Shown one piece after another: positions 37,934 through 46,794 of a stretch of 64,000 nucleotides of DNA (position 1 is its first letter; each line of letters opens with the position of its first letter). The position numbers and the translations under genes were made by a program. The notes under the pieces are model-generated. The model searched no databases. It was not told where the DNA came from and was given only the letters and a program-made list of their open reading frames with translations. Source of the DNA: an uncultured Cyclobacteriaceae bacterium (GTDB lineage: Bacteria > Bacteroidota > Bacteroidia > Cytophagales > Cyclobacteriaceae); assembly GCA_943788235.1 (NCBI GenBank), contig CALSPM010000001.1, positions 372,001 to 436,000 of the forward strand, in the 5' to 3' direction.

Positions 37934-38390
37934 TTTTATCTTTATTTACAATCATACCTGAAAATTCACCTTTGCAAACTACTTGATTCGTAATAACATT
38001 TTTACAGGTTACCCAACATTTTAATTTATTGAATCGATAATATATTTTTTTGGAAGTTATTTCAAGCTGAGCTTCAGGATATACGGGACCTAAAAAATCC
38101 ACTGCAGCAGAGGTGAATATGGGTACAAGCAGCGCTTCTTGACCCTTTAATTTTTCTTTGGCAAGGTAAATCCCATAACAAACTAGTCCAATTTGAGCCA
38201 TGATTTCAATTAAGATGACTCCGGGTGTTATGGGATTATTAGGAAAATGTCCTTGATAAAAATATTCATCTTTTTTAAGTTGATAATAACCTTTTGACCC
38301 ATTTTCAGTAACTTCTTCTAACGCATCAACAAATAAAAAGGGCGGCCCATAGGGCAATGCCCCAATAATTTCTTTTAGTGATTCACTCAT
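37923..38390 (-). CDS. 3-hydroxyacyl-ACP dehydratase, FabZ-like
   Basis: The 155-residue hotdog protein has LPYGPPFLFVDALEEVTENG and the active-site region QGHFPNNPITPGVILIEIMA with the catalytic His (GHFPxxPxxPG). The length and motif are those of FabZ, with a longer C-terminus. It removes water from 3-hydroxyacyl-ACP. It overlaps the reductase gene by 4 bases and the ketosynthase gene by 11. Confidence 0.88.
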   Translation of the reverse strand: MSESLKEIIGALPYGPPFLFVDALEEVTENGSKGYYQLKKDEYFYQGHFPNNPITPGVILIEIMAQIGLVCYGIYLAKEKLKGQEALLVPIFTSAAVDFLGPVYPEAQLEITSKKIYYRFNKLKCWVTCKNVITNQVVCKGEFSGMIVNKDKIDQ

Positions 38391-39166
38391 CCCATTAAAT
38401 GTTCTCCACCATCGACAAACATTACATTACCATTGATCCAATTTGATTCAGGTAGGGTCAATAGATAAATGGCGTTGGCAATATCTTCGGGTAATGTCAT
38501 ACGACCCAAGGGGTTTCTGTTTGAGGCTTCCTCAATGAGTTCTTCATAATTAGGGATGAATCGCAATGAAGGGGTATCCGTAATTCCGGCATTGATGCAA
38601 TTGACCCGCACGCCAAAGGGAGCAAGTTCTACTGCTAAGTATTTGGAGAGTATTTCTAAAGATGATTTGGCCATAGCTACCGCGCCATAACCTTTCCAAT
38701 AACGGGCACTACCTGCAGAGGTCAGGGTGACAAGCCTGCTACCGGACTTCAAGAGGAAATGATCTTTTAAAGTTTGTACCCAAGTTAATACGTTAGTCGC
38801 CATGGCATCTATGGTAAGTGCGATGTCTTGCGCTGTGAGGGTGGGTTGATCCTCTTTAGATACAAAAGGCTTTAGATTGCCTCTTGAAAGGGCATGCATA
38901 ATGAGATCAAAGGAAAGATTTGAAACCTGAGCAGTAATCAAAGCAAGGGTTTCATTGATCCTTTCTTTATTGGTACCATCTACATTAAAACTGATTACTT
39001 TTCGCCCCGTTTTTTTCATTTCATTAAGATGTTCATTGAAGGCAGGCATCAAAGATCGTCTGTCTCTATGGATGATGATCAGATTAAAACCATTTTTACT
39101 TAATTTTTGGGATGTGGCCAGGCCCATACCACTTGATCCACCGATAATTAAAGCCCATTTTTTCAT
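38387..39166 (-). CDS. SDR reductase, FabL-like enoyl-ACP reductase
   Basis: The 259-residue SDR has the nucleotide site ALIIGGSSGMGLATSQKL. The active-site Tyr and Lys are spaced by six residues (YGAVAMAKSSLEILSKYLAV), as in enoyl-ACP reductases of the FabI/FabL group rather than the YxxxK of ketoacyl reductases. The C-terminal part NPLGRMTLPEDIANAIYLLT and NGNVMFVDGGEHL is close to B. subtilis FabL. So it most likely reduces trans-2-enoyl-ACP; a ketoacyl-reductase role cannot be ruled out, as no other KR is in the operon. Confidence 0.8.
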   Translation of the reverse strand: MKKWALIIGGSSGMGLATSQKLSKNGFNLIIIHRDRRSLMPAFNEHLNEMKKTGRKVISFNVDGTNKERINETLALITAQVSNLSFDLIMHALSRGNLKPFVSKEDQPTLTAQDIALTIDAMATNVLTWVQTLKDHFLLKSGSRLVTLTSAGSARYWKGYGAVAMAKSSLEILSKYLAVELAPFGVRVNCINAGITDTPSLRFIPNYEELIEEASNRNPLGRMTLPEDIANAIYLLTLPESNWINGNVMFVDGGEHLMG

Positions 39167-39167
39167 A

Positions 39168-40286
39168 TTATATAGATTTTATAAAACATCTTCTACGGAT
39201 AACCGTAGTTACGTTTCCTCTAAACTCATTCCAAAGATTAATGACATTGTGATTATCCTCAAGCATAATAGCGGTGTTTACTGTACCTACCTTTTTTTTA
39301 ATAAAATTAGATAAAAGTTCAACAAATATTAACTGACTGGCTCCTAACTTTTGATAGTTAGGATTTACACCGATAAGCAGCATATCCAAGGTATTATTCT
39401 TCCAAAAGGCCTGAAGTAAGTGAATAAATCCAAAAGGATAAAGCTTTCCTTTGGCTTTTTGAAGTGCTTTCGAGATGGAAGGTAAAGTAATTGCGCAAGC
39501 TACAACTTCATCTTTTTCATTGACGATGATGGTTACAAATTCTTTTCTAACGAAACCTAAATAGGCATCGACGTAATAATCAATTTGTTTATCGGTTAAA
39601 GTATAAAATCCATAAAGATTTGTGAAAGAACTATTCAATGTTTGAAAGATGCCTTTTGAATAGGTTTTTATTTGAGATTTACTTTTTATTTTCTTTGCCT
39701 CAAGTTTGAATCTGGTTTTGATTAAAGAGGTACCTCTCACCATCCTTTTGGGTAATTCTTTGGGGACTTCACCACGCCCTTCCAGCCAATCACAAGCTTT
39801 TGAAAATCCAAGACTTTCAAAATGAGAAGCATAATAAGGGAAATTATAAATAGTTGCTTGCGTGGCTAATTCATCAAAACCCTCGATTAAAGTACCTTCA
39901 AAGTCAAAATCTGTAAACCCCAAGGGTCCATGAATACCGGTAATACCAAACGGTTTGGCCCAATCAATGATACCTTGGATCAGGGCAGTAGATACTTTAT
40001 TATCATCAATGAAATCAATCCAGCCAAATCGAACGAGGTTTTTATCTTCTTTTTCGGCATCCAATATGATTCCAGCAATTCTACCCACAATCACACCCTC
40101 TTTTAAGGCCAACAATAATTTCACCTGACTGATTTCAAAGGCGGGATTTTTTGGAGTCAGGGAGCTGAGTTCAAAATCAATAAGTGGGGGGACGTAGGAG
40201 GGGCAATTTTTGTATAAATTGAAAGGGAATTTAATGAATTTCAGAAGTGTGTGTCGGTCTTTTACTTCTACTAATACTAGACTCAT
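39168..40286 (-). CDS. GNAT-like acyltransferase, candidate ceramide-type N-acyltransferase
   Basis: The 372-residue protein has two GNAT-like halves: FIKFPFNLYKNCPSYVPPL, LLLALKEGVIVGRIAGIILD and GIHGPLGFTDFDFEGTLIEG in the first; FVTIIVNEKDEVVACAITLP and LDMLLIGVNPNYQKLGASQL (acyl-CoA/ACP binding region) in the second. This is the YghO-like type. The same type of gene near serine palmitoyltransferase encodes the ceramide synthase in Caulobacter (family knowledge as I recall it); I infer an N-acyltransferase acting on the sphingoid base. It lies one base from the reductase gene and 395 bases after the SPT gene. Confidence 0.65.
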   Translation of the reverse strand: MSLVLVEVKDRHTLLKFIKFPFNLYKNCPSYVPPLIDFELSSLTPKNPAFEISQVKLLLALKEGVIVGRIAGIILDAEKEDKNLVRFGWIDFIDDNKVSTALIQGIIDWAKPFGITGIHGPLGFTDFDFEGTLIEGFDELATQATIYNFPYYASHFESLGFSKACDWLEGRGEVPKELPKRMVRGTSLIKTRFKLEAKKIKSKSQIKTYSKGIFQTLNSSFTNLYGFYTLTDKQIDYYVDAYLGFVRKEFVTIIVNEKDEVVACAITLPSISKALQKAKGKLYPFGFIHLLQAFWKNNTLDMLLIGVNPNYQKLGASQLIFVELLSNFIKKKVGTVNTAIMLEDNHNVINLWNEFRGNVTTVIRRRCFIKSI

Positions 40287-40681
40287 GTAAAATGCTTTTC
40301 TTTATAAATGATCATGCGACCTTTCTTTTATATAAATGAATTCGTTGATTTCATGCTAAAGCTCAGGCTTCTGTAATTAAGTAAATTTTTCATTCTACCT
40401 AATAGCCAGTATTTCCCTCTCATTCATTTTTTTATACACTGTCTCGACTCTTATTTCTAAAAGCGAGAATAAATATTATTCAAAGCTAATTGAATTTTCA
40501 ATAATTGTACTTTTTATGTTCTTTGTTCAGTACTTTTTTATTGAGCAGATATAGGTTATCAAAGAGTAGGGGCATGAACTTTTACTCTTAAACGATTTTG
40601 TATATTAAAGTATTTGAACTTCTTAAAAAGGGTACTCTATTTAACTAAGAAGATGAGGTCATAGAATGAAAAAAGCAGTCA
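40287..40681 (-). promoter_or_regulatory. 395-base gap in the lipid operon with a -7 box
   Basis: No gene is seen between the SPT stop and the GNAT start. On the minus strand TAGCTTTG (40488-40481) matches TAnnTTTG, so the GNAT-to-PPTase genes may have their own promoter. A good -33 box at normal spacing is not visible. The long leader of ~190 bases that would follow shows no clear hairpin. Confidence 0.35.
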
Positions 40682-41890
40682 TTATTGATGGGCTTCAATA
40701 GACAAAGGAACCTTTAATTTTTTCGCACATTGATAGATGGTATCAATAGCTAAATCTATTTGCTCACGGGTATGTGTGGCCATTAAAGAAAACCTAATCA
40801 TAGAATTATTTCGGGAAACCGCTGGTGCTGCAATCGAGTTAACGAAAATACCTTTTTCCAGCAATAGCATGGCCATTTCATGTGTTTTTTTATCATCCTT
40901 AATGAACAATGGGATGATAGGAGTTTCAGTTTTTCCTGTATCGAATCCCAGTGAATTAAATGCGGCAATGGCGTATTCGGTATTCTTTAGAAGTTGAAGT
41001 CTCAAAGAATCATCAGATTCAATAATATCTAAAGACGCAAGTGCCGCTGCCACCGCAGCAGGCGTGGGACTTGCACTGAAGATCAATGAACGTGAGTTAT
41101 GTTTAATATATTCGACCGTATGTGCGTCACTTGCGATGAATCCACCTATTGAAGCCAATGATTTACTGAATGTCCCTCCAATAAGATCCACTTGTTTTTC
41201 AACATTGAAATGAGAAGCAGCTCCTGCACCGTGTTCTCCAATGACTCCTATGGCATGGGCACAATCTGACATGACTACTGCGTTGTATTGTTTTGCGAGT
41301 TGGGTGATTCCTTTGAGATCAGCCAAATCACCTTCCATACTAAAAACACCATCTACTACGATCAATCTCATTTCGGCATCTACAGATTGCTGGAGCTTTT
41401 GCTCTAAGGAAATCATGTCGTTGTGCTTAAACATTACATAAGGAGCCTTAGAAAGGCGTGCCCCTTCGATAATGGAAGCATGGTTAAGACGGTCTAAAAT
41501 AATGGAATCATTGGGCTGGGTAATCGAAGGGATAACCCCTAAATTGACCTGAAAACCAGTAGTAAATAAAAGCGCAGCTTCTTTATTTAAAAAACATGCC
41601 AATCGATGTTCCAATTCTATATGTAGGTCGGTTGTCCCGTTTAACAATCGAGAGCCAGCGACACTGCTGCCATATTTTTTTATAGCATTCTCACTGGCTA
41701 TTTTAACCTTAGGATGTGTGGTAAGCCCCAAATAACTATTGGATCCAAACATTAACACTTTCTTTCCATTTACCAAAACCGAAGTGCCTTGCTCGGATTC
41801 AATCACACGAAAAAAAGGATACAAGTCTTGTTTTCGCAACAGTTCAGGTGCCATTAATTTATTGAATCGGTCGGAGAGTATTTTGGTCAT
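40682..41890 (-). CDS. spt: serine palmitoyltransferase-like alpha-oxoamine synthase
   Basis: The 402-residue enzyme belongs to the alpha-oxoamine synthase family. Seen: MFGSNSYLGLTTHPKVKIAS, GSRLLNGTTDLHIELEHRLA, ILDRLNHASIIEGARLS, SDCAHAIGVIGEHGAG and the PLP lysine in GTFSKSLASIGGFIASD. Among family members the bacteroidal serine palmitoyltransferases fit best; 8-amino-7-oxononanoate synthase and cysteate acyltransferase (for sulfonolipids) are alternatives, since the sequence alone does not fix whether serine or cysteate is used. Condensing an amino acid with a long acyl group gives the sphingoid or capnoid base. It is the first gene of the lipid group. Confidence 0.78.
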   Translation of the reverse strand: MTKILSDRFNKLMAPELLRKQDLYPFFRVIESEQGTSVLVNGKKVLMFGSNSYLGLTTHPKVKIASENAIKKYGSSVAGSRLLNGTTDLHIELEHRLACFLNKEAALLFTTGFQVNLGVIPSITQPNDSIILDRLNHASIIEGARLSKAPYVMFKHNDMISLEQKLQQSVDAEMRLIVVDGVFSMEGDLADLKGITQLAKQYNAVVMSDCAHAIGVIGEHGAGAASHFNVEKQVDLIGGTFSKSLASIGGFIASDAHTVEYIKHNSRSLIFSASPTPAAVAAALASLDIIESDDSLRLQLLKNTEYAIAAFNSLGFDTGKTETPIIPLFIKDDKKTHEMAMLLLEKGIFVNSIAAPAVSRNNSMIRFSLMATHTREQIDLAIDTIYQCAKKLKVPLSIEAHQ

Positions 41891-42275
41891 GCTAAAGTGA
41901 GCAAAAGTAATTACTAACCAGGTTAAAACATCGTTTAGGTCTCATAAATTAATAATTTTTAAAAAAAATATTTCGTAATAAAAAGAATTTAGTGAGGATA
42001 TTTTTTTTTGTAATCATGATTGAATTTCTAAAAAAGGTCCGTATTAAGCTCTCATAAATTCAAGGTGAACCCTAGTATTATTGAGTCCTTCGATAATATA
42101 TCTAGGTTAAATGATTTTATCAATCTTTCCTAGCACTTCAAAATGTTAAATTTTTAAATAATACGATTTGTTTGACTCCATCATTACAATTAAAAAGGAG
42201 GTGGCTTTGCGATACAACAAACGACCTAATTAAAGAGAGCTAATCATAGAATGCCATGAAAAAAATTGAGGGAAT
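41891..42275. other. intergenic stretch upstream of the SPT gene
   Basis: No gene is visible in 385 bases. On the minus strand TACTTTTG (41909-41902) matches TAnnTTTG 11 bases before the SPT ATG, which would give a very short leader; no matching -33 box is clear. The remainder is AT-rich without repeats that I can see. Confidence 0.35.
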
Positions 42276-42834
42276 CTAATAACTGAAAGGGACTTCGATT
42301 TTAGTCTGATCCCAAGCAAGTTTCAATACAGCCTCATTTTCATTGAGTGTTGCAAAATTGATGGCAAACGCCTCAACAACCTCGGTCGTGGATTTAACCT
42401 TCACGTTAAGTCTGAGTGCATCTTTTTTGCTATCATATCGATAGGCGCCCCAGATATCAACATCTGTATTGAAAATAATGGTCCATTCATCTTTTTCTGG
42501 AATGGTAAACAAAGTGTAAGTACCATCGGGTAATGTTTTTGAGCCAAATGTAAGTGGGCTGGTAAGCAATGAATTCAGTGGCTTCATTGGCACCGGTTCT
42601 CCAAATTTTTCCGTAGGGAACCATCTTACCAAAAACAGGCCTATTGTTTTTTTGAGGTCTGCCATAGGTAATACGCGCTACCGCTTTTTCGTTGGGGGAG
42701 TGATCGTGCGCAAAATTATCAGGAAAATAAGCCATATCCATAGGGCTCTTATCTATACCTCTAAATTCTTGGGCTTTGACGGGTTGAAGAGAGGTGGACA
42801 GAACTATGAAGAAAAGGAGTAAAATATTTTTCAT
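42276..42834 (-). pseudogene. DUF2911 secreted protein, one frameshift
   Basis: From ATG 42834 the product has a signal peptide (MKNILLLFFIVLSTSLQPVK, cleaved near AQ) and then VARITYGRPQKNNRPVFGKM and VPYGKIWRTGANEATEF, the DUF2911 signature. Near 42562-42580 the frame slips; the second frame holds PLTFGSKTLPDGTYTLFTIP, KDEWTIIFNTDVDIWGAY and the end to 42276. A single base change restores a normal ~185-residue protein. Function of the family is unknown. The close match on both sides suggests a sequencing indel or a very recent break. Confidence 0.8.
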
Positions 42835-42907
42835 TTTTGTTGGATTTAAATGAGGCTTTAAAGTTAAAGACGTCGACTTCAAATACCAGCCAGTCATAGC
42901 TATATAT

Positions 42908-44482
42908 TTAATGTTCAATTAACTGGTAATGTTTGGCTATAGCCTTAAATTCGGTCAATTGATTAACAATCCAATCAGTGGATTCATTGAGTTCGCTGGC
43001 CATGATTTGAGCTACTTGTGGTGCAATCCTTAAAGATTCATTAACATCAAGAAAGAGGCCCCTAACCCTTCGAGCGAGCATATCTTCCAAAGTTCTGGCC
43101 ATTTCATGGCGGACTGCCCAGATAACCTGTGAGGCCTTCAGAGGTAAGCTTTCGCTTATTAGTCCTCCATAAACTGGGATTTCATCTTCAAGATCAAGTA
43201 AGGCTTGCTTCTCAATACCGTAAACCGCTAGCGTATCTTCCGTGAGGTTGAGACTTTCATCATATCCAAAAATGGGTAGATTGTGCGTAGTGCATGGACT
43301 CACTTTTAGTTGACCTATAAGCATGGCTTGGTCAACGGTATCTTCTGCCATCTTTCTATAAGTGGTCCACTTGCCACCAATGACTGTGATCAATCCACTG
43401 GTGGAAATCATCACTTTATGATGACGCGAAATTTCTTTGGTTGTTTGTTTGTTGCCTTCAGGTTTTGCCAAAGGCCTTAAACCTGAGAAGATACTTAAAA
43501 TATCTTTTTTTGTAGGTTTTTTAGTTAAATATTGACTGGCTGTTTCTAAAATGAATTCTACCTCATCTAATTGAAAGTGGGGTTCAAGCAGGGGTTTCTC
43601 CACAATGGTATCAGTAGTGCCGACAATCACCTTATTTAGCCAAGGTACGGCAAATAAAACCCTGCCGTCTTTTGTATGCGGCACCATGATGGCATATTTA
43701 TCAGGAAGAAATGAAGGGTCAAGGACAATATGTGTCCCTTGACTGGGCTGAATCATTTCTTTGGCACTGGGATCATCCATTTTTATCACGGCATCGGCAA
43801 AAACACCGGTTGCATTGATCACCACCTTAGATTGAATATGATATTTCTTATGTGTTTCGAGATCTAAGGCAATAACACCTTGAACGATGCCCTCCTCATT
43901 TTTTATGATTCTCTCAACTTTCATATAGTTGAGAAGGACCCCATCAAATTGAGCAGCGGTTTTGGCCAAGCTGATGGCCATACGTGCATCATCGAACTGA
44001 CCGTCAAAATAAACGACACCCCCTGCCAATTCCTTTTGATCAATGGTTGGAATATGGCGGATGGTTTCCACAATGGAAAGTCTTTTTGAAGAACCAATAC
44101 CCAAGTCACCCGACATAAAATCGTATATCTTAAGGCCTAATTGATAAAAAGGACCATCCCACCAACTGTAGTTGGGAATAACAAAAGCCTGATTTGAAAC
44201 CAGATGGGGGGCATTTTTAATCATTAAACCTCGTTCTTTCAAGGCTTCTAATACCAAGGAGATATCGCCTTGTTGAAGATATCGTACCCCTCCATGGACC
44301 AGTTTTGTAGATCGACTTGATGTTCCTTTTGCAAAATCATGTTGCTCGAGCAGTAAGGTTTTATAACCCCGAGCTGCCGCATCTACGGCAATACCCAATC
44401 CAGTGGCGCCGCCACCGATGACTAAAACATCCCAAATACCCTCATGACTTTGGAGTTTTTGAAGCATGGTATCCCGATTCAT
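42908..44482 (-). CDS. glpD: glycerol-3-phosphate dehydrogenase, FAD type
   Basis: GlpD oxidises glycerol-3-phosphate to DHAP at the membrane, passing electrons to quinone. Seen: VLVIGGGATGLGIAVDAAAR (FAD site), SSRSTKLVHGGVRYLQQGD, TTDTIVEKPL, IFSGLRPLAKPEGNKQTTK and the C-terminal LPIFGYDE plus the helical domain RHEMARTLEDMLARRVRGLF. Length (524) is normal. Its ATG overlaps the glpK stop (ATGA), so both are translated from one mRNA. Confidence 0.94.
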   Translation of the reverse strand: MNRDTMLQKLQSHEGIWDVLVIGGGATGLGIAVDAAARGYKTLLLEQHDFAKGTSSRSTKLVHGGVRYLQQGDISLVLEALKERGLMIKNAPHLVSNQAFVIPNYSWWDGPFYQLGLKIYDFMSGDLGIGSSKRLSIVETIRHIPTIDQKELAGGVVYFDGQFDDARMAISLAKTAAQFDGVLLNYMKVERIIKNEEGIVQGVIALDLETHKKYHIQSKVVINATGVFADAVIKMDDPSAKEMIQPSQGTHIVLDPSFLPDKYAIMVPHTKDGRVLFAVPWLNKVIVGTTDTIVEKPLLEPHFQLDEVEFILETASQYLTKKPTKKDILSIFSGLRPLAKPEGNKQTTKEISRHHKVMISTSGLITVIGGKWTTYRKMAEDTVDQAMLIGQLKVSPCTTHNLPIFGYDESLNLTEDTLAVYGIEKQALLDLEDEIPVYGGLISESLPLKASQVIWAVRHEMARTLEDMLARRVRGLFLDVNESLRIAPQVAQIMASELNESTDWIVNQLTEFKAIAKHYQLIEH

Positions 44483-45969
44483 TCTGAAAGCCAGTTCTTA
44501 CTTCGGTCAATGGCTCTCTTCCAATTTTTACGCATTTTAGTAGCGTTGGGATCAGATTGAGGGCTGAACATTTTCTCTGGATCCCAAATCTTTTTAATTT
44601 CTTCGAGGTCCCTCCAGTAGCCTGTCGCCAAACCAGCGAGAAATGCTGCGCCTTGGGCGGTAGTCTCGGTAATTTTAGGTCTGATGATGTCTATGTTGGC
44701 TACATTGGCTTGAATTTGTAGGAGTAAGTTATTGGGCGCAGCACCTCCATCCACTCTTAATTCTTTAGTTTTAATACCCGAATCTTTTTCCATAGTATCC
44801 AAAATGTCTAAGTTTTGAAGGGCGATGGCTTCCAGTGCTGCTCTTGCAATATGGCCTTTTGAAGTACCCCGAGTAATGCCTAGCATAATTCCCGTACCGT
44901 AAGGATCCCAATGCGGAGCACCTAATCCCACAAAACCAGGAACGAAAACGACTCCTCCTGAGTCGGTTACGGTTTCGGCCAATACTTCAATTTCACTTGC
45001 AGATTTAATAATTTTTAGATTGTCTCTCAGCCATTGGACGAGGGCACCACCGATAAATATACTACCCTCAAGAGCATAAGTGACCTCATCCCCAATTTGC
45101 CAAGCTACGGTACTTAATAATTTGTTTTTTGAGGAAATGATGCAGGGACCCGTGTTCATAATAAGAAAACAACCCGTTCCGTAAGTACTTTTGGCCATAC
45201 CTGATTCAACACACATTTGACCAAATAAGGCAGATTGCTGATCGCCTGCAATACCACTTATTGTTATGGAATGGCCAAAATGATCCTCATGAGAGGATCC
45301 ATAATTATGGCTACTCGGTTTGACTTGTGGAAGCATAATTTTCGGAATCTCAAAAAGGGCCAATAACTCCTCATCCCATTGCATATCATGAATATTGTAA
45401 AGCATAGTGCGACTGGCATTGCTTACATCAGTAGCGTGAACTTCACCATAGGTTAAATTCCAGAGCAGCCAGCTGTCTACGGTACCAAAAGCTAAATCGC
45501 CAGCTTCAGCAAGAGCCCGAGCCCCCTCTACGTTATCCAAAAGCCATTTTATTTTGGAAGCTGAAAAATAAGCATCGATAAGTAAACCTGTTTTTTGTTG
45601 AATTAAGGATTCTAGGCCTTTTAATTTTAAGGATTCGCAGTAATCTGTAGTTCTTCGGTCTTGCCAAACGAGGGCTTTGTGAATAGGTTTTCCAGTTTTT
45701 TTATTCCAAACAATAGTCGTTTCCCTTTGGTTGGTGATCCCTATGGCTTCGATATCTGAGGCCTTAATTTCATGCTTTTTTAATATATTAATTATGGTAT
45801 TTTTTTGGGTAGTCCAAATTTCTTCAGCATCATGCTCCACCCATCCTGGCTTTGGAAAAAATTGCTGAAATTCTTTTTGACTGACACCCACTATTTGTCC
45901 AGATTTATCAAAAATAATAGCTCTTTCACTGGTAGTACCTGCATCAATAGTTAAAATATATTTAGACAT
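44479..45969 (-). CDS. glpK: glycerol kinase
   Basis: GlpK phosphorylates glycerol. ATG 45969 gives MSKYILTIDAGTTSERAIIF, the usual N-terminus; the longer frame from 46035 only adds a hydrophobic non-family leader. Other marks: NQRETTIVWNKKTGKPIHKA, LVWQDRRT, SGIAGDQQSALFGQMCVESG, KSTYGTGCFLIMNTG and LRVDGGAAPNNLLLQIQANV. Length 496 is normal. The 89-base gap to glpF is a shared divergent control region; I see no clear operator. Confidence 0.95.
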   Translation of the reverse strand: MSKYILTIDAGTTSERAIIFDKSGQIVGVSQKEFQQFFPKPGWVEHDAEEIWTTQKNTIINILKKHEIKASDIEAIGITNQRETTIVWNKKTGKPIHKALVWQDRRTTDYCESLKLKGLESLIQQKTGLLIDAYFSASKIKWLLDNVEGARALAEAGDLAFGTVDSWLLWNLTYGEVHATDVSNASRTMLYNIHDMQWDEELLALFEIPKIMLPQVKPSSHNYGSSHEDHFGHSITISGIAGDQQSALFGQMCVESGMAKSTYGTGCFLIMNTGPCIISSKNKLLSTVAWQIGDEVTYALEGSIFIGGALVQWLRDNLKIIKSASEIEVLAETVTDSGGVVFVPGFVGLGAPHWDPYGTGIMLGITRGTSKGHIARAALEAIALQNLDILDTMEKDSGIKTKELRVDGGAAPNNLLLQIQANVANIDIIRPKITETTAQGAAFLAGLATGYWRDLEEIKKIWDPEKMFSPQSDPNATKMRKNWKRAIDRSKNWLSE

Positions 45970-46058
45970 ATATGCTTTTGTTAGGGAAAAGTTCAAAAAA
46001 ATAGTTAAACTTGAAATTAAGAAATTTTTAATCAATGTCAGAGTTAAATGAATATTAA

Positions 46059-46751
46059 ATGAGTCCTTATTTAGCAGAATTTATAGGAACAACTGTTTTA
46101 ATCTATTTGGGAAATGGTGTCAATGCCAATGTATCCCTAAAAAAAACCTATGGTAATGAAAGTGGATGGCTTGTGATCTCCTTGGCATGGGGACTGGCTG
46201 TGTTTATAGGTGTTGTCATTGCAGGCTCATTTAGTGGAGGTCATTTAAATCCTGCAGTATCTGTGGGTTTAGCCATCGCAGGAAAATTCAGCTGGAGCGC
46301 TGTCCCAGGATATATTTTAGCTCAAATGTTAGGAGCTATGATGGGCGCCTTTTTAGTTTTTATGCAATACAAAGATCATTTTAAGGCTACCATGGACTCG
46401 AGTACCAAACTAGGTGTATTTGCTACCGCACCAGCTATTAAAAATAATTTCAATAATTTATTATCTGAGGTATTAAGTACAGGACTGCTGGTTTTTGGAG
46501 TTTTTTATCTCATCAATGGAGAGGGTATAGGTTCTCTAAATGCCTTGCCCGTTGGATTGCTAGTGGCGGTTATAGGATTATCGTTGGGAGGTTCTACAGG
46601 TTATGCCATCAATCCTGCTCGAGATTTGGGACCTCGGATTTTTTACGCACTGATGATAGATAAGAACAGTGATTGGGAATATGCTTGGATTCCTGTTTTG
46701 GGACCTTTTATAGGGGCTGCTTTAGCAGCCTCCTTATTTAATGTCTTATAA
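46059..46751 (+). CDS. glpF: glycerol facilitator / aquaporin family
   Basis: The 230-residue channel has the two NPA motifs, GGHLNPAVSVGLAIAG and GYAINPARDLGPRIF, and six membrane helices. The Asp after the second NPA-R (ARDLGPR) is typical of glycerol facilitators rather than water-only channels. It starts LAEFIGTTVLIYLGNGVNAN. It is divergent from glpKD, so uptake and first steps of glycerol use are grouped. Confidence 0.92.
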   Translation: MSPYLAEFIGTTVLIYLGNGVNANVSLKKTYGNESGWLVISLAWGLAVFIGVVIAGSFSGGHLNPAVSVGLAIAGKFSWSAVPGYILAQMLGAMMGAFLVFMQYKDHFKATMDSSTKLGVFATAPAIKNNFNNLLSEVLSTGLLVFGVFYLINGEGIGSLNALPVGLLVAVIGLSLGGSTGYAINPARDLGPRIFYALMIDKNSDWEYAWIPVLGPFIGAALAASLFNVL

Positions 46752-46794
46752 AACTTTTTGAGTCAGGTCAATTTGCGTGATTGAAATTATCTTT

